DNA of 5,433 nucleotides, taken from contig CAZAFV010000118.1 of assembly GCA_964484385.1 (NCBI GenBank), forward strand, positions 1-5,433, in the 5' to 3' direction. The notes under the pieces are model-generated. The model saw nothing but the letters and a program-made list of their open reading frames with translations, had not been told where the DNA came from and did no database searches. The position numbers were made by a program, and so were the translations under genes. This stretch comes from Poriferisodalis sp964484385. GTDB lineage: Bacteria; Actinomycetota; Acidimicrobiia; Acidimicrobiales; Poriferisodalaceae. Shown here piece by piece: positions 1-5,433 of this stretch. Position 1 is the stretch's first letter; each line of letters starts with the position of its first letter.

Positions 1-318
1 GCCAACAAGATCCGGGCCTACCAGTGCGAGGTCACCGGCTTCGACTCCGTGGACGCCAACACCACGCTGGGTTTCGAGGCCGATCAGCGTGACTATGCGC
101 CCGCGGCCGGGATCCTTCGTGACCTCGGCATCACTGACGTCGAGCTGCTCACCAACAACCCCCACAAGGCAGAGAGCCTCCGCGAGAACGGGATCGCCGT
201 GGAACGCGTGCCGCTCGCGGTGGTGCCGAACCTCCACAACCACCGATACCTCGAGACCAAGGCCCGCCGACTGGGCCATCAACTTCCCGCCACGAACGGG
301 CATCACCCGGCGTGGTAA
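1..318 (+). CDS. ribA: GTP cyclohydrolase II, C-terminal part (5' end outside window)
   Basis: The reading frame is open from base 1 to a TAA at 316-318 and gives 105 residues, so the gene starts upstream of the window. The visible part matches the C-terminal third of GTP cyclohydrolase II. It opens with ANKIRAY (compare NKIRAF in E. coli RibA), then DSVDANTTLGFEADQRDY, then LLTNNPHK, the conserved loop that contacts the nucleotide in this family, then VERVPL and the terminal YLETKARRLGH. The enzyme opens the imidazole ring of GTP, releasing formate and pyrophosphate, as the first step of riboflavin synthesis in the cytoplasm. The zinc-binding cysteines and catalytic residues lie upstream and cannot be checked. 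It is not possible to tell a stand-alone RibA from a RibBA fusion, or to exclude a RibA-like paralogue of other function. The ending YLETKxxxxGH resembles stand-alone RibA closely. The next gene follows after 49 bases on the same strand. Confidence 0.9.
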   Translation, partial: ANKIRAYQCEVTGFDSVDANTTLGFEADQRDYAPAAGILRDLGITDVELLTNNPHKAESLRENGIAVERVPLAVVPNLHNHRYLETKARRLGHQLPATNGHHPAW

Positions 319-325
319 CAGCAGC

Positions 326-332
326 AGGGGGA
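326..332 (+). promoter_or_regulatory. Possible ribosome-binding site upstream of the alcohol dehydrogenase gene
   Basis: The purine run AGGGGGA is the only Shine-Dalgarno-like stretch between the ribA stop and the dehydrogenase. It sits 11 bases before an ATG at 344, not near the ATG at 368, where the preceding bases (acgctttaaccc) hold no such site. This suggests that ribosomes are meant to start at 344. The match is modest and the spacing is on the long side, so this is tentative. Confidence 0.35.
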
Positions 333-343
333 TTTCACAACAG

Positions 344-364
344 ATGAGCTCTTACACGCTTTAA
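344..364 (+). other. Interrupted N-terminal codons (or six-codon leader ORF) of the alcohol dehydrogenase
   Basis: ATG at 344 reads MSSYTL and then meets TAA at 362-364. This is the same frame as the downstream dehydrogenase, whose first ATG is at 368, three bases after the stop. Aligned by eye to E. coli FucO, the downstream ORF lacks eight N-terminal residues that form the first beta-strand, and MSSYTL-stop-P supplies exactly eight codons. Two readings remain. In one, the true gene starts at 344 and TAA is a nonsense mutation or sequence error. In the other, this is a tiny leader ORF with re-initiation at 368. Confidence 0.4.
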
Positions 365-367
365 CCC

Positions 368-1531
368 ATGCCGACCACCCTCGTGGGAGAGGGCAGCGTC
401 GCCGATCTCGCCGGGCACGTACGGGCCAACGGCAGCCGCGCCTTCGTGGTGAGCGACCCGGGCGTGCGCGCTGCGGGCATCGTCAACACGGTCATCGACG
501 CGCTCACATCCGATGGCCTCGAATGGACGGTCTTCGACGACGTCGACCCCAATCCGACCGATGCCAACGTGGCCGCTGGGGTGGAGTCGCTGCGAGGATT
601 CGGCACCGAAGACGTCGTGATGGTGCTCGTCGGCGGCGGGTCGGTCATGGACTGCGGCAAGTACATCGCCATGGCAGCACCGTCAGGCATCGAGGACTCG
701 TCGCTTGCTTTCTCCCCCGAGCTCGACGACGCCGACCGGATCGACTTCGCAACCCTGGCGCCCCCGGCTCGGGCCAGTGCGCCGTGCGTGCCCACGGTTG
801 CCGTGCCCACCACCTCTGGCACCGCATCGGAAACCAACGGCGGCGGGCTGATCACCCGGACAGAGGACCATCGCAAGCTGACGTTCAGCCACCCGGACGT
901 TCGGCCGCGCGCTGTCGTGCTGGATCCGCTCCTGACCGTCGGGCTTCCGTCGGGTGCCACTGCGGTATGCGGCATGGATGTGCTGACGCACGCCATCGAG
1001 GCCTACACGTCCACCGCATCGAACCCCTACGCCGACGGCCTCGCGCTGCAGGCCATCCGGCTCACCGGGCACTGGCTCCCCCAGGCCGTCGCCGTCGGCA
1101 GCGACGTGCAAGCCCGGGCGTCGATGCAGATCGCGTCCCACCTGGCCGGCCGTGCGTTCTCGTCGGGCCCGCTGCTGGGACTCGTCCATGCCACCGGTCA
1201 TCCGGTCTCGGGCACCTTCGGCGCGGCCCACGGGCAGACGCTCGCCACCATGCTCCCCCACATCATGCGCTTCAACCTCGAGTCGGTCTCCGACCGCTAC
1301 GCCGACGTGGGCCAAGCGCTCGGCGTTGCCCGCGACCCGCTGGCGGCCATCGAGGCAGTCGAGACGCTGTCGGCAACCGTCGGTACCGACCGCAGCCTCA
1401 GCGACCTCGGCGCCACGGCGCAGGACATCGACGGGCTCACCACCGACGCGTTGCGCGACCTCATCATTCTGAATACGCCGCGCTACCCGAGCCGGGAAGA
1501 AGTCCATGCGCTGTACGAACAGGCGATGTAA
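368..1531 (+). CDS. Iron-containing (type III) alcohol dehydrogenase family protein
   Basis: The 387-residue product belongs to the Fe-ADH family, which uses NAD(P)H to interconvert alcohols and aldehydes or ketones in the cytoplasm. The N-terminal nucleotide-binding half holds GEGS (7-10), VVSD with Asp30 at the position of FucO Asp39, which favours NAD, the GGGS loop (89-92) and VPTTSGTASE (146-155). The all-helical metal-binding half holds GMDVLTHAIEAY (202-213) and LVHATGHP through AAHG (272-289). The expected metal ligands are Asp204, His208, His274 and His288, and the conserved catalytic-region His278 is also present, so the enzyme looks intact. This set argues for a true metal-dependent alcohol dehydrogenase, although a maleylacetate-reductase-like substrate cannot be excluded. 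Substrate is unknown. An in-frame TAA at 362-364 prevents a longer start in this sequence, and the ORF is about eight residues short at the N-terminus. It lies 49 bases after ribA and ends just before the M20 hydrolase gene. Confidence 0.9.
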   Translation: MPTTLVGEGSVADLAGHVRANGSRAFVVSDPGVRAAGIVNTVIDALTSDGLEWTVFDDVDPNPTDANVAAGVESLRGFGTEDVVMVLVGGGSVMDCGKYIAMAAPSGIEDSSLAFSPELDDADRIDFATLAPPARASAPCVPTVAVPTTSGTASETNGGGLITRTEDHRKLTFSHPDVRPRAVVLDPLLTVGLPSGATAVCGMDVLTHAIEAYTSTASNPYADGLALQAIRLTGHWLPQAVAVGSDVQARASMQIASHLAGRAFSSGPLLGLVHATGHPVSGTFGAAHGQTLATMLPHIMRFNLESVSDRYADVGQALGVARDPLAAIEAVETLSATVGTDRSLSDLGATAQDIDGLTTDALRDLIILNTPRYPSREEVHALYEQAM

Positions 1532-1569
1532 GTGAGCCGGCACGACCGTCCTGGTTCTGGGGACCTCAG

Positions 1570-1575
1570 TAATCT
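1570..1575 (+). promoter_or_regulatory. Possible -10 element (TAATCT) of a leaderless promoter
   Basis: TAATCT fits the TAnnnT pattern of actinobacterial -10 elements and ends seven bases before the ATG at 1583. That is the spacing expected if transcription starts on or next to the start codon (leaderless mRNA). No good -35 hexamer is visible around 1547-1552, which is common for such promoters but also weakens the case. A chance match is possible. Confidence 0.25.
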
Positions 1576-1582
1576 CGCCGTC

Positions 1583-2761
1583 ATGGACGCTGCCGATGCC
1601 AAGAACATCGTTCGTGCTGAGATCGACCGCCTGACGCCGGCGCTGCTGGATCTCTCGCACTCGATCCACGCCAACCCCGAACTCAACTTCGAAGAGCACC
1701 ACGCCCACGAAGCCCTGACCGGCGTGCTGGAAGACAACGGGATCGACGTGACGCGGGCCGCCTACGACATGCCGACTGCGTTCGACGCCCGCGTCGGCGC
1801 TGCCGACGGGCCCACGGTCGCGGTGCTGTGCGAGTACGACGCACTCCCTGGGATCGGCCATGCGTGCGGTCACAACATCATCGGCTCGGCGGGGCTCGGC
1901 GCAGGCATCGCAGTGGCGAAGGTCGCCGAGGCTCTCGGCGGGCGGGTCGCCATTCTCGGGACGCCCGCCGAAGAGGGCGGCGGCGGCAAGGAGTTCATGG
2001 TCCGCCGCGGCGCCTTCGACGATGTCGATCTGGCGATGATGGTGCATCCCGCCGATCGCGATCTCCGCACATTTCACGCGATCGCCATCCAGCAGCTGCA
2101 CGTGACCTACGACGGCCAGGCGGCCCACGCGGCTGCCTCACCGCACCGGGGCCGCAACGCTCTCGATGCGGCCGTGCTGGGCTACAACGCAGTTGCTGCG
2201 CTTCGCCAGCACATCCGGCCCGACGAGCGGATCCACGGCATCTTCACCGACGCGGGCGACAAGCCCAACATCGTGCCGTCGCGCGCTGCAGCGGAGTGGT
2301 ACGTGCGCAGCCACAAGATGGCGAGCCTCGAAACGCTCAAGGAGCGAGTGCAGCGATGCCTGCAGGGAGGCGCAGACGCCTCTGGGTGCGAGATGCAGGC
2401 CGAATGGATTGACCCGCCCTTCTACGACATGATCGACAACCACCCCCTGCTCGACGTGTACGTGCGCAACGCCATGGATGTCGGGCGTCATCCGTTGCCC
2501 TCAGAGGAAGGGTCGATGGTGGTCGGATCGACCGACATGGGCAACGTCAGCTACGCCGTCCCGTCCATCCACCCGATGATCAAGGTCGCCCCCGAGGGCA
2601 CCCCGATTCACACACCGGAATTCGAGGTGTACACGGGCCGCGAGGAAGGCGACCGGGCAGTCATCGACGGCGCGCTCACCCTGGCGCTCACCATGGTCGA
2701 CTGCCTGGCCAGCGCGGACACTCGCGAAGAGATCCGTGCGGCATTTTCCCCGAGCGCATAG
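1583..2761 (+). CDS. M20-family metallo-amidohydrolase/dipeptidase (ACY1L2/PM20D2-AbgB type)
   Basis: The 392-residue product resembles M20D amidohydrolases, cytoplasmic two-metal enzymes that split N-acyl amino acids or unusual dipeptides. Known relatives are PM20D2 (beta-alanyl-lysine dipeptidase) and AbgB (p-aminobenzoyl-glutamate hydrolase). Seen in order are HANPELNFEE (29-38), LCEYDALPGIGHACGHN (82-98) with ligands Cys95 and His97, GTPAEEGGGGKEF (126-138) with catalytic Glu130 and ligand Glu131, MMVHP with His155, and then a dimerisation or lid domain containing QAAHAA with His182. STDMGN (316-321) and IHTPEF with His343 complete the catalytic domain. All expected metal ligands are present. 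The substrate is not determined. The frame is also open back to a GTG at 1532, directly after the dehydrogenase stop. I prefer ATG 1583 because homology begins there, the extra 17 residues are nondescript, and a -10-like TAATCT precedes it at leaderless spacing. The GTG start has only a weak AGGCGA upstream. Confidence 0.9.
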   Translation: MDAADAKNIVRAEIDRLTPALLDLSHSIHANPELNFEEHHAHEALTGVLEDNGIDVTRAAYDMPTAFDARVGAADGPTVAVLCEYDALPGIGHACGHNIIGSAGLGAGIAVAKVAEALGGRVAILGTPAEEGGGGKEFMVRRGAFDDVDLAMMVHPADRDLRTFHAIAIQQLHVTYDGQAAHAAASPHRGRNALDAAVLGYNAVAALRQHIRPDERIHGIFTDAGDKPNIVPSRAAAEWYVRSHKMASLETLKERVQRCLQGGADASGCEMQAEWIDPPFYDMIDNHPLLDVYVRNAMDVGRHPLPSEEGSMVVGSTDMGNVSYAVPSIHPMIKVAPEGTPIHTPEFEVYTGREEGDRAVIDGALTLALTMVDCLASADTREEIRAAFSPSA

Positions 2762-2781
2762 CTTCACCGAACGAACAGCAC

Positions 2782-2786
2782 AGGAG
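2782..2786 (+). promoter_or_regulatory. Ribosome-binding site AGGAG that decides the esterase start
   Basis: AGGAG lies 11 bases before ATG 2798 but only two bases before the alternative TTG at 2789. The TTG is too close to be used with it, which supports the ATG as the start of the hydrolase gene. It is the clearest Shine-Dalgarno sequence in the window. Confidence 0.6.
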
Positions 2787-2797
2787 CGTTGCGTTCC

Positions 2798-3433
2798 ATG
2801 TCATTGACCCAGTACCGGATTGACCGCGACGGCGCAGACCGTCTCCTCTTTCTCATGCACGGCTACACCGCCGAGCAGCATCACCTCGCGTCCTATGTAC
2901 CGCTCGTCGACCCAGACGAACGCTTCACTGCGATCGCGCCGAGAGGGCCGATCGACATGCCCGACGGCGACGGCGCGGGCTGGTGGTCGATCGACCTCGA
3001 AACGTTCGAGCAAGACATCTCGCAGTTCGGGCCCTCGCTCGAAATGCTCGAGTCGTTCATCGCTGACGAGGCCGGCAAGGCAGGCGTGCCGCTTGAACGG
3101 TGCATCGTGGGCGGGTTCAGCCAGGGCGGCTACCTGTCGCTGGCGCTTGCGGGCAGGGCCGGTGCGCCCCGCTACGCCGGGGTGTGGGCCATCTGTTGCG
3201 GCCTGCCGAGCGCGCCTGGGCTCGACCTCGACCTGTCCAACGGCGACGGCCGGCCGGCGCTCTTCCAGTGGGGCACCCGCGACATCTTCATCGGCCAGGA
3301 GCAGCCCAAAGAGGTGATCGCGGCCCTTGGCGACGGCGGGTGGAACCTTCGGCACCACGCCTACGACATGGCTCACAGCCAGACCATCGAAATGATGATC
3401 GACGCCCGCGAGTGGCTCGCCGGGGTCCTCTGA
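2798..3433 (+). CDS. Alpha/beta-hydrolase, phospholipase/carboxylesterase family
   Basis: The 211-residue product has the size and motif order of the small carboxylesterase/lysophospholipase family (Abhydrolase_2). These are soluble serine hydrolases acting on short- to medium-chain carboxyl esters or thioesters. LLFLMHGYTA (16-25) provides the HG oxyanion region and IAPRGP (46-51) is the family signature after strand 4. GFSQGG (106-111) is the nucleophile elbow with Ser108, GTRDIFI (159-165) places the acid Asp162, and MAHSQT (191-196) places His193. The triad Ser-Asp-His is therefore complete. There is no signal peptide or membrane segment, so it is probably cytoplasmic. ATG 2798 is chosen over TTG 2789 because of the AGGAG spacing. 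It starts 36 bases after the M20 gene on the same strand and is the last gene of that run. A natural substrate cannot be named from sequence. Confidence 0.9.
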   Translation: MSLTQYRIDRDGADRLLFLMHGYTAEQHHLASYVPLVDPDERFTAIAPRGPIDMPDGDGAGWWSIDLETFEQDISQFGPSLEMLESFIADEAGKAGVPLERCIVGGFSQGGYLSLALAGRAGAPRYAGVWAICCGLPSAPGLDLDLSNGDGRPALFQWGTRDIFIGQEQPKEVIAALGDGGWNLRHHAYDMAHSQTIEMMIDAREWLAGVL

Positions 3434-3442
3434 GCTGTCCTT

Positions 3443-4465
3443 CTAGAGAGCGAGTTTGACCAGGCCTCCGTCGGCCCGAGCGACCAGAAGGCAGTCTTCG
3501 CTGACCCAGCGGAGGCGACTGGTCGCCTCATCAGACTCGAGCGCAGTCACCGGCGACAGGTCCTGACCGGCGCGGGTCGGGGCCGCCCACACAATGGTGC
3601 GGCCATCTCCTCCCCCAGTGGCGACAGACTTGCCAGAGGGATCCCAATCGAGGTCCTCAATGTGCTTGTCGTGACCGGAGGCAGCGGCCGGCGCGGTACC
3701 GGCGGGGCCCTTTCCGCCGAAGTCCCAGATGGTGATCTCGCCGAGGCACGCAACCGCGAGCCACCTGCTGTCGTGGCGGAACCCGATTCGCTCGATCTTG
3801 GACGGATAGCCGGACATCGAGAGGTCCTTGCCGCTCCAGAGCCGCCACAGATGCACGGTCGCGTCTTGGGCGCCGGCGCAGGCCCATGTTCCGTCGGGGG
3901 ACATCGCCAGCGACAGCAGCGACCCCTTCCAGTCGAAGCGACGTCGACGGCCGGTCCGTGGCCCCACGACATCGTGCCAACCGATGCCGCCGTATGCGGT
4001 TGCGCCGACACGGCTGCCGTCGGCCGACCAGGCGACCGCCGTCACCGTCGAAGGCTGGTCGTCGAAGTCGTGGAGGAGCCCACCGTCGAGGTCGGTGATG
4101 AGCAAGTGCCGGCCCGCGCCGATCGCAAGCACGGGCGCGTTCGGCGACCAGGCCAGTGCCGTCACCCAAGCCGACGTGTCGACAACGCCCTTCCCAGCTC
4201 CGGTGCGGTCGTAGATGCGCACGCATCCGTCCTGGCCCCCGACTGCCACGCGGCCGCCATCGGATGACCAGGCAGCGCTCAGCACTCCCATCTCGTGCCG
4301 TTCCAGCGCAGTGGCCGAGCCGTCGTCGATGTCGATGAGGGCAGCGTCGCCGCCCAGGGACCCGACCACCGCCTGGCCTTGGTCCCGGCAGACCTCAAGA
4401 ACCTGCACGTAGTCGTCAACGTCCACCCGCCACTGTGCGATGGGCGATGTCGCAGCGTCGGTCAT
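3443..4465 (-). CDS. WD40-repeat beta-propeller protein, coupled to the G3E GTPase gene
   Basis: The 340-residue product is made almost entirely of WD40-like units. Recognisable strands include VLSAAWSSDGGRVAVGGQDG (61-80) followed by CVRIYD (81-86), VTALAWSP (101-108) to LLITDLDG (121-128), VTAVAWSADG (141-150), LLSLAMSPDG (183-192) to VHLWRL (204-209), IERIGFRHDS (224-233) to ITIWDFG (244-250), and IEDLDWDPSG (269-278) to TIVWA (290-294). Weaker units at each end (about 10-46 and 313-340) give seven or eight blades, enough to close one propeller. There is no signal peptide, transmembrane segment or enzymatic domain, so it is probably a cytoplasmic scaffold or binding protein. Its ATG (4465-4463) overlaps the TGA of the upstream GTPase gene as ATGA. 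An in-frame start further upstream would lie deep inside that gene and has no homology, so the short start is preferred. The partner and ligand are unknown; a role with the GTPase in metal handling is inferred from the overlap. Confidence 0.88.
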   Translation of the reverse strand: MTDAATSPIAQWRVDVDDYVQVLEVCRDQGQAVVGSLGGDAALIDIDDGSATALERHEMGVLSAAWSSDGGRVAVGGQDGCVRIYDRTGAGKGVVDTSAWVTALAWSPNAPVLAIGAGRHLLITDLDGGLLHDFDDQPSTVTAVAWSADGSRVGATAYGGIGWHDVVGPRTGRRRRFDWKGSLLSLAMSPDGTWACAGAQDATVHLWRLWSGKDLSMSGYPSKIERIGFRHDSRWLAVACLGEITIWDFGGKGPAGTAPAAASGHDKHIEDLDWDPSGKSVATGGGDGRTIVWAAPTRAGQDLSPVTALESDEATSRLRWVSEDCLLVARADGGLVKLAL

Positions 4466-5433
4466 ACCAGGCAGGACCTGAAGCTGGCCTCCAGTGACTC
4501 TCGGTCGAGGTTGCGTCCGATGAACACGAGACGGTTGCGTCGTTCCTCGCCGTCTCCCCACGTCCCTTGGGGTTGGCCGTCAAGCAGCATGTGGACGCCC
4601 TGGAACACGTACCGCTCGTCCCAGCCGGCAATCGACAGGATGCCCTTGGAGCGGAAGATGTCGGTTCCCTTGGTGCGAAGGAGTTCGCCCAGCCATTCGT
4701 TCAGCTTGTCGATATCGAGGTCGCCCTCGGCTTCGATCCCCACCGATGTCACGCTGAGGTCGTGCTGATGCTCGGCATCGGGATCGAGGAACTCGGGATC
4801 GTCGGCCAGCACACGATCGAGAGAGAACGCGCCGACCTCGAGGATGGCATCAAGATCTACCTTTCCGTGCTGGGTCCGGATAATCGGCGGCAGCGGGTTG
4901 ATCTGTCGGATGCGGGTCTCCACTTGGTCCAGTTCGTCGTTGTCGGCGAGGTCGATCTTGTTGAGCACGACCCGGTCGGCGAACGCCAGCTGCTCGACGG
5001 CCTCATTCTCGACCCCGTCGGGCTTCTCTTCGTCCAAGTGCGGGACCAGGTGCTTGGCGTCGACCACCGTGACGATGGCATCGAGCCGCAGCTGGGCTGA
5101 CATCTCGTCGTCGACGAAGAACGTCTGAGCCACCGGTGCAGGGTCGGCCAGCCCCGTCGTCTCGATGAGGATCTGGTCGAACCGGTCCTTGCGCCGCATC
5201 AGATTTCCGAGAATGCGGATCAGATCGCCTCGAACAGTGCAGCAGATGCAGCCGTTGTTCATCTCGAAGATCTCTTCTTCGGCGTCGAGGACGATCGCAT
5301 CGTCGATGCCGACTTCGCCGAATTCGTTCTCGATCACCGCAATCCGCTTGCCGTGCTGCTCGGTGAGGATGTGATTCAACAGCGTTGTCTTGCCCGCACC
5401 GAGAAAGCCCGTCAGCACCGTCACAGGAACCCG
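4462..5433 (-). CDS. CobW/COG0523 G3E-family GTPase, putative metal chaperone (5' end outside window)
   Basis: The frame runs off the right edge; 323 residues are visible. They read RVPVTVLTGFLGAGKTT, so only a few N-terminal residues are probably missing and the internal GTG at 5424 is not the true start. In visible-fragment numbering, Walker A is GFLGAGKTT (9-17), and the COG0523 hallmark CxCC is Cys62, Cys64 and Cys65 within NNGCICCTVRGD. The Walker B/switch region is ETTGLADP (91-98) and the guanine-specificity motif is NKID (158-161). A short EHQHD stretch (221-225) precedes the CobW C-terminal domain (about 226-323). Family members hydrolyse GTP to deliver metals such as zinc, cobalt or iron to client proteins. 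Nothing here is specific for cobalamin synthesis, and no cob gene is near, so a named symbol is not justified. The long histidine-rich tract found in some zinc-linked members is absent. Any Zur or riboswitch control would lie outside the window. Confidence 0.93.
   Translation of the reverse strand, partial: RVPVTVLTGFLGAGKTTLLNHILTEQHGKRIAVIENEFGEVGIDDAIVLDAEEEIFEMNNGCICCTVRGDLIRILGNLMRRKDRFDQILIETTGLADPAPVAQTFFVDDEMSAQLRLDAIVTVVDAKHLVPHLDEEKPDGVENEAVEQLAFADRVVLNKIDLADNDELDQVETRIRQINPLPPIIRTQHGKVDLDAILEVGAFSLDRVLADDPEFLDPDAEHQHDLSVTSVGIEAEGDLDIDKLNEWLGELLRTKGTDIFRSKGILSIAGWDERYVFQGVHMLLDGQPQGTWGDGEERRNRLVFIGRNLDRESLEASFRSCLV

Noticed and set aside
523..1572. 349-codon plus-strand frame overlapping the dehydrogenase in another frame
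   Set aside because: The translation is dominated by arginine, which is typical of an out-of-frame reading of a high-GC gene, and the in-frame dehydrogenase has full family motifs.
683..2128. Very long open frame on the minus strand (481 codons) opposite the dehydrogenase and M20 genes
   Set aside because: It spans the junction of two well-supported genes, its translation is rich in Arg, Val, Gly and His with no recognisable motif, and long antisense frames are common in high-GC DNA. It is treated as a codon-bias shadow.
2789..2791. TTG start for the esterase
   Set aside because: Only two bases separate it from AGGAG (2782-2786), too close for initiation; ATG 2798 has workable spacing and fits the family length.
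3428..3450. Bidirectional intrinsic terminator between the convergent genes
   Set aside because: The only pairing is four bases of CTCT with AGAG, with no GC-rich stem or T-tract on either strand.
4466..4561. Longer start for the WD40 protein at 4561 on the minus strand (32 extra residues)
   Set aside because: The extension lies wholly inside the GTPase gene and is Arg/Pro/Thr-rich without WD40 character. The ATGA overlap at 4465-4462 is the natural start.
5422..5424. GTG as the start of the CobW-type GTPase
   Set aside because: The frame continues upstream as RVP before VTVLTGFLGAGKTT, matching the usual family N-terminus, so the gene simply runs off the window edge.
4462..5433. Naming the GTPase as cobalamin-synthesis CobW
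   Set aside because: The motifs define the broad COG0523 family only. No cobalamin gene is nearby, and most family members serve other metals.
1..5433. Search for CRISPR repeats, tRNA genes, transposase or phage genes, toxin-antitoxin pairs and direct repeats
   Set aside because: None was recognised on either strand by reading; the intergenic spaces are all about 50 bases or less and leave little room for hidden elements.

Overview
This is a high-GC (roughly two-thirds G+C by eye) bacterial chromosomal window with tightly packed genes on both strands. Codon use, gene style and a possible TAnnnT-type leaderless start suggest an actinobacterium. A marine or soil member of the class Acidimicrobiia would fit, but that is an impression from protein style, with no marker gene to prove it. 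No tRNA, rRNA, CRISPR array, insertion sequence, phage gene or attachment site was seen.

Left part, plus strand (1-3433): four co-directional genes with gaps of about 50, 51 and 36 bases. They are the 3' end of a GTP cyclohydrolase II gene (riboflavin pathway, cut by the window start), an iron-containing (type III) alcohol dehydrogenase, an M20 amidohydrolase/dipeptidase of the ACY1L2/PM20D2-AbgB type, and a small alpha/beta-hydrolase of the phospholipase/carboxylesterase family. The last three are soluble enzymes with intact catalytic motifs. They could form a small catabolic or metabolite-salvage unit (ester cleavage, amide cleavage, alcohol/aldehyde interconversion), but no substrate can be named and they may only share a transcript.

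Right part, minus strand (3443-5433): a COG0523/CobW-type G3E GTPase (putative metal chaperone, 5' end cut by the window end) is followed by a WD40-repeat beta-propeller gene. The two overlap by four bases (ATGA), so they are almost certainly co-transcribed and translationally coupled, and their products may work together in metal delivery. The two gene blocks converge with only nine bases between stop codons and no recognisable terminator.

The most unusual detail is at the start of the alcohol dehydrogenase gene. An ATG with an upstream purine-rich ribosome-binding-like site opens the same frame 24 bases before the ORF start, and an in-frame TAA interrupts it at codon 7. The interrupted version matches the N-terminal length expected for the family. 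Otherwise the window looks like ordinary housekeeping and accessory metabolism, and I do not see convincing evidence of a new defence, mobile or signalling system.
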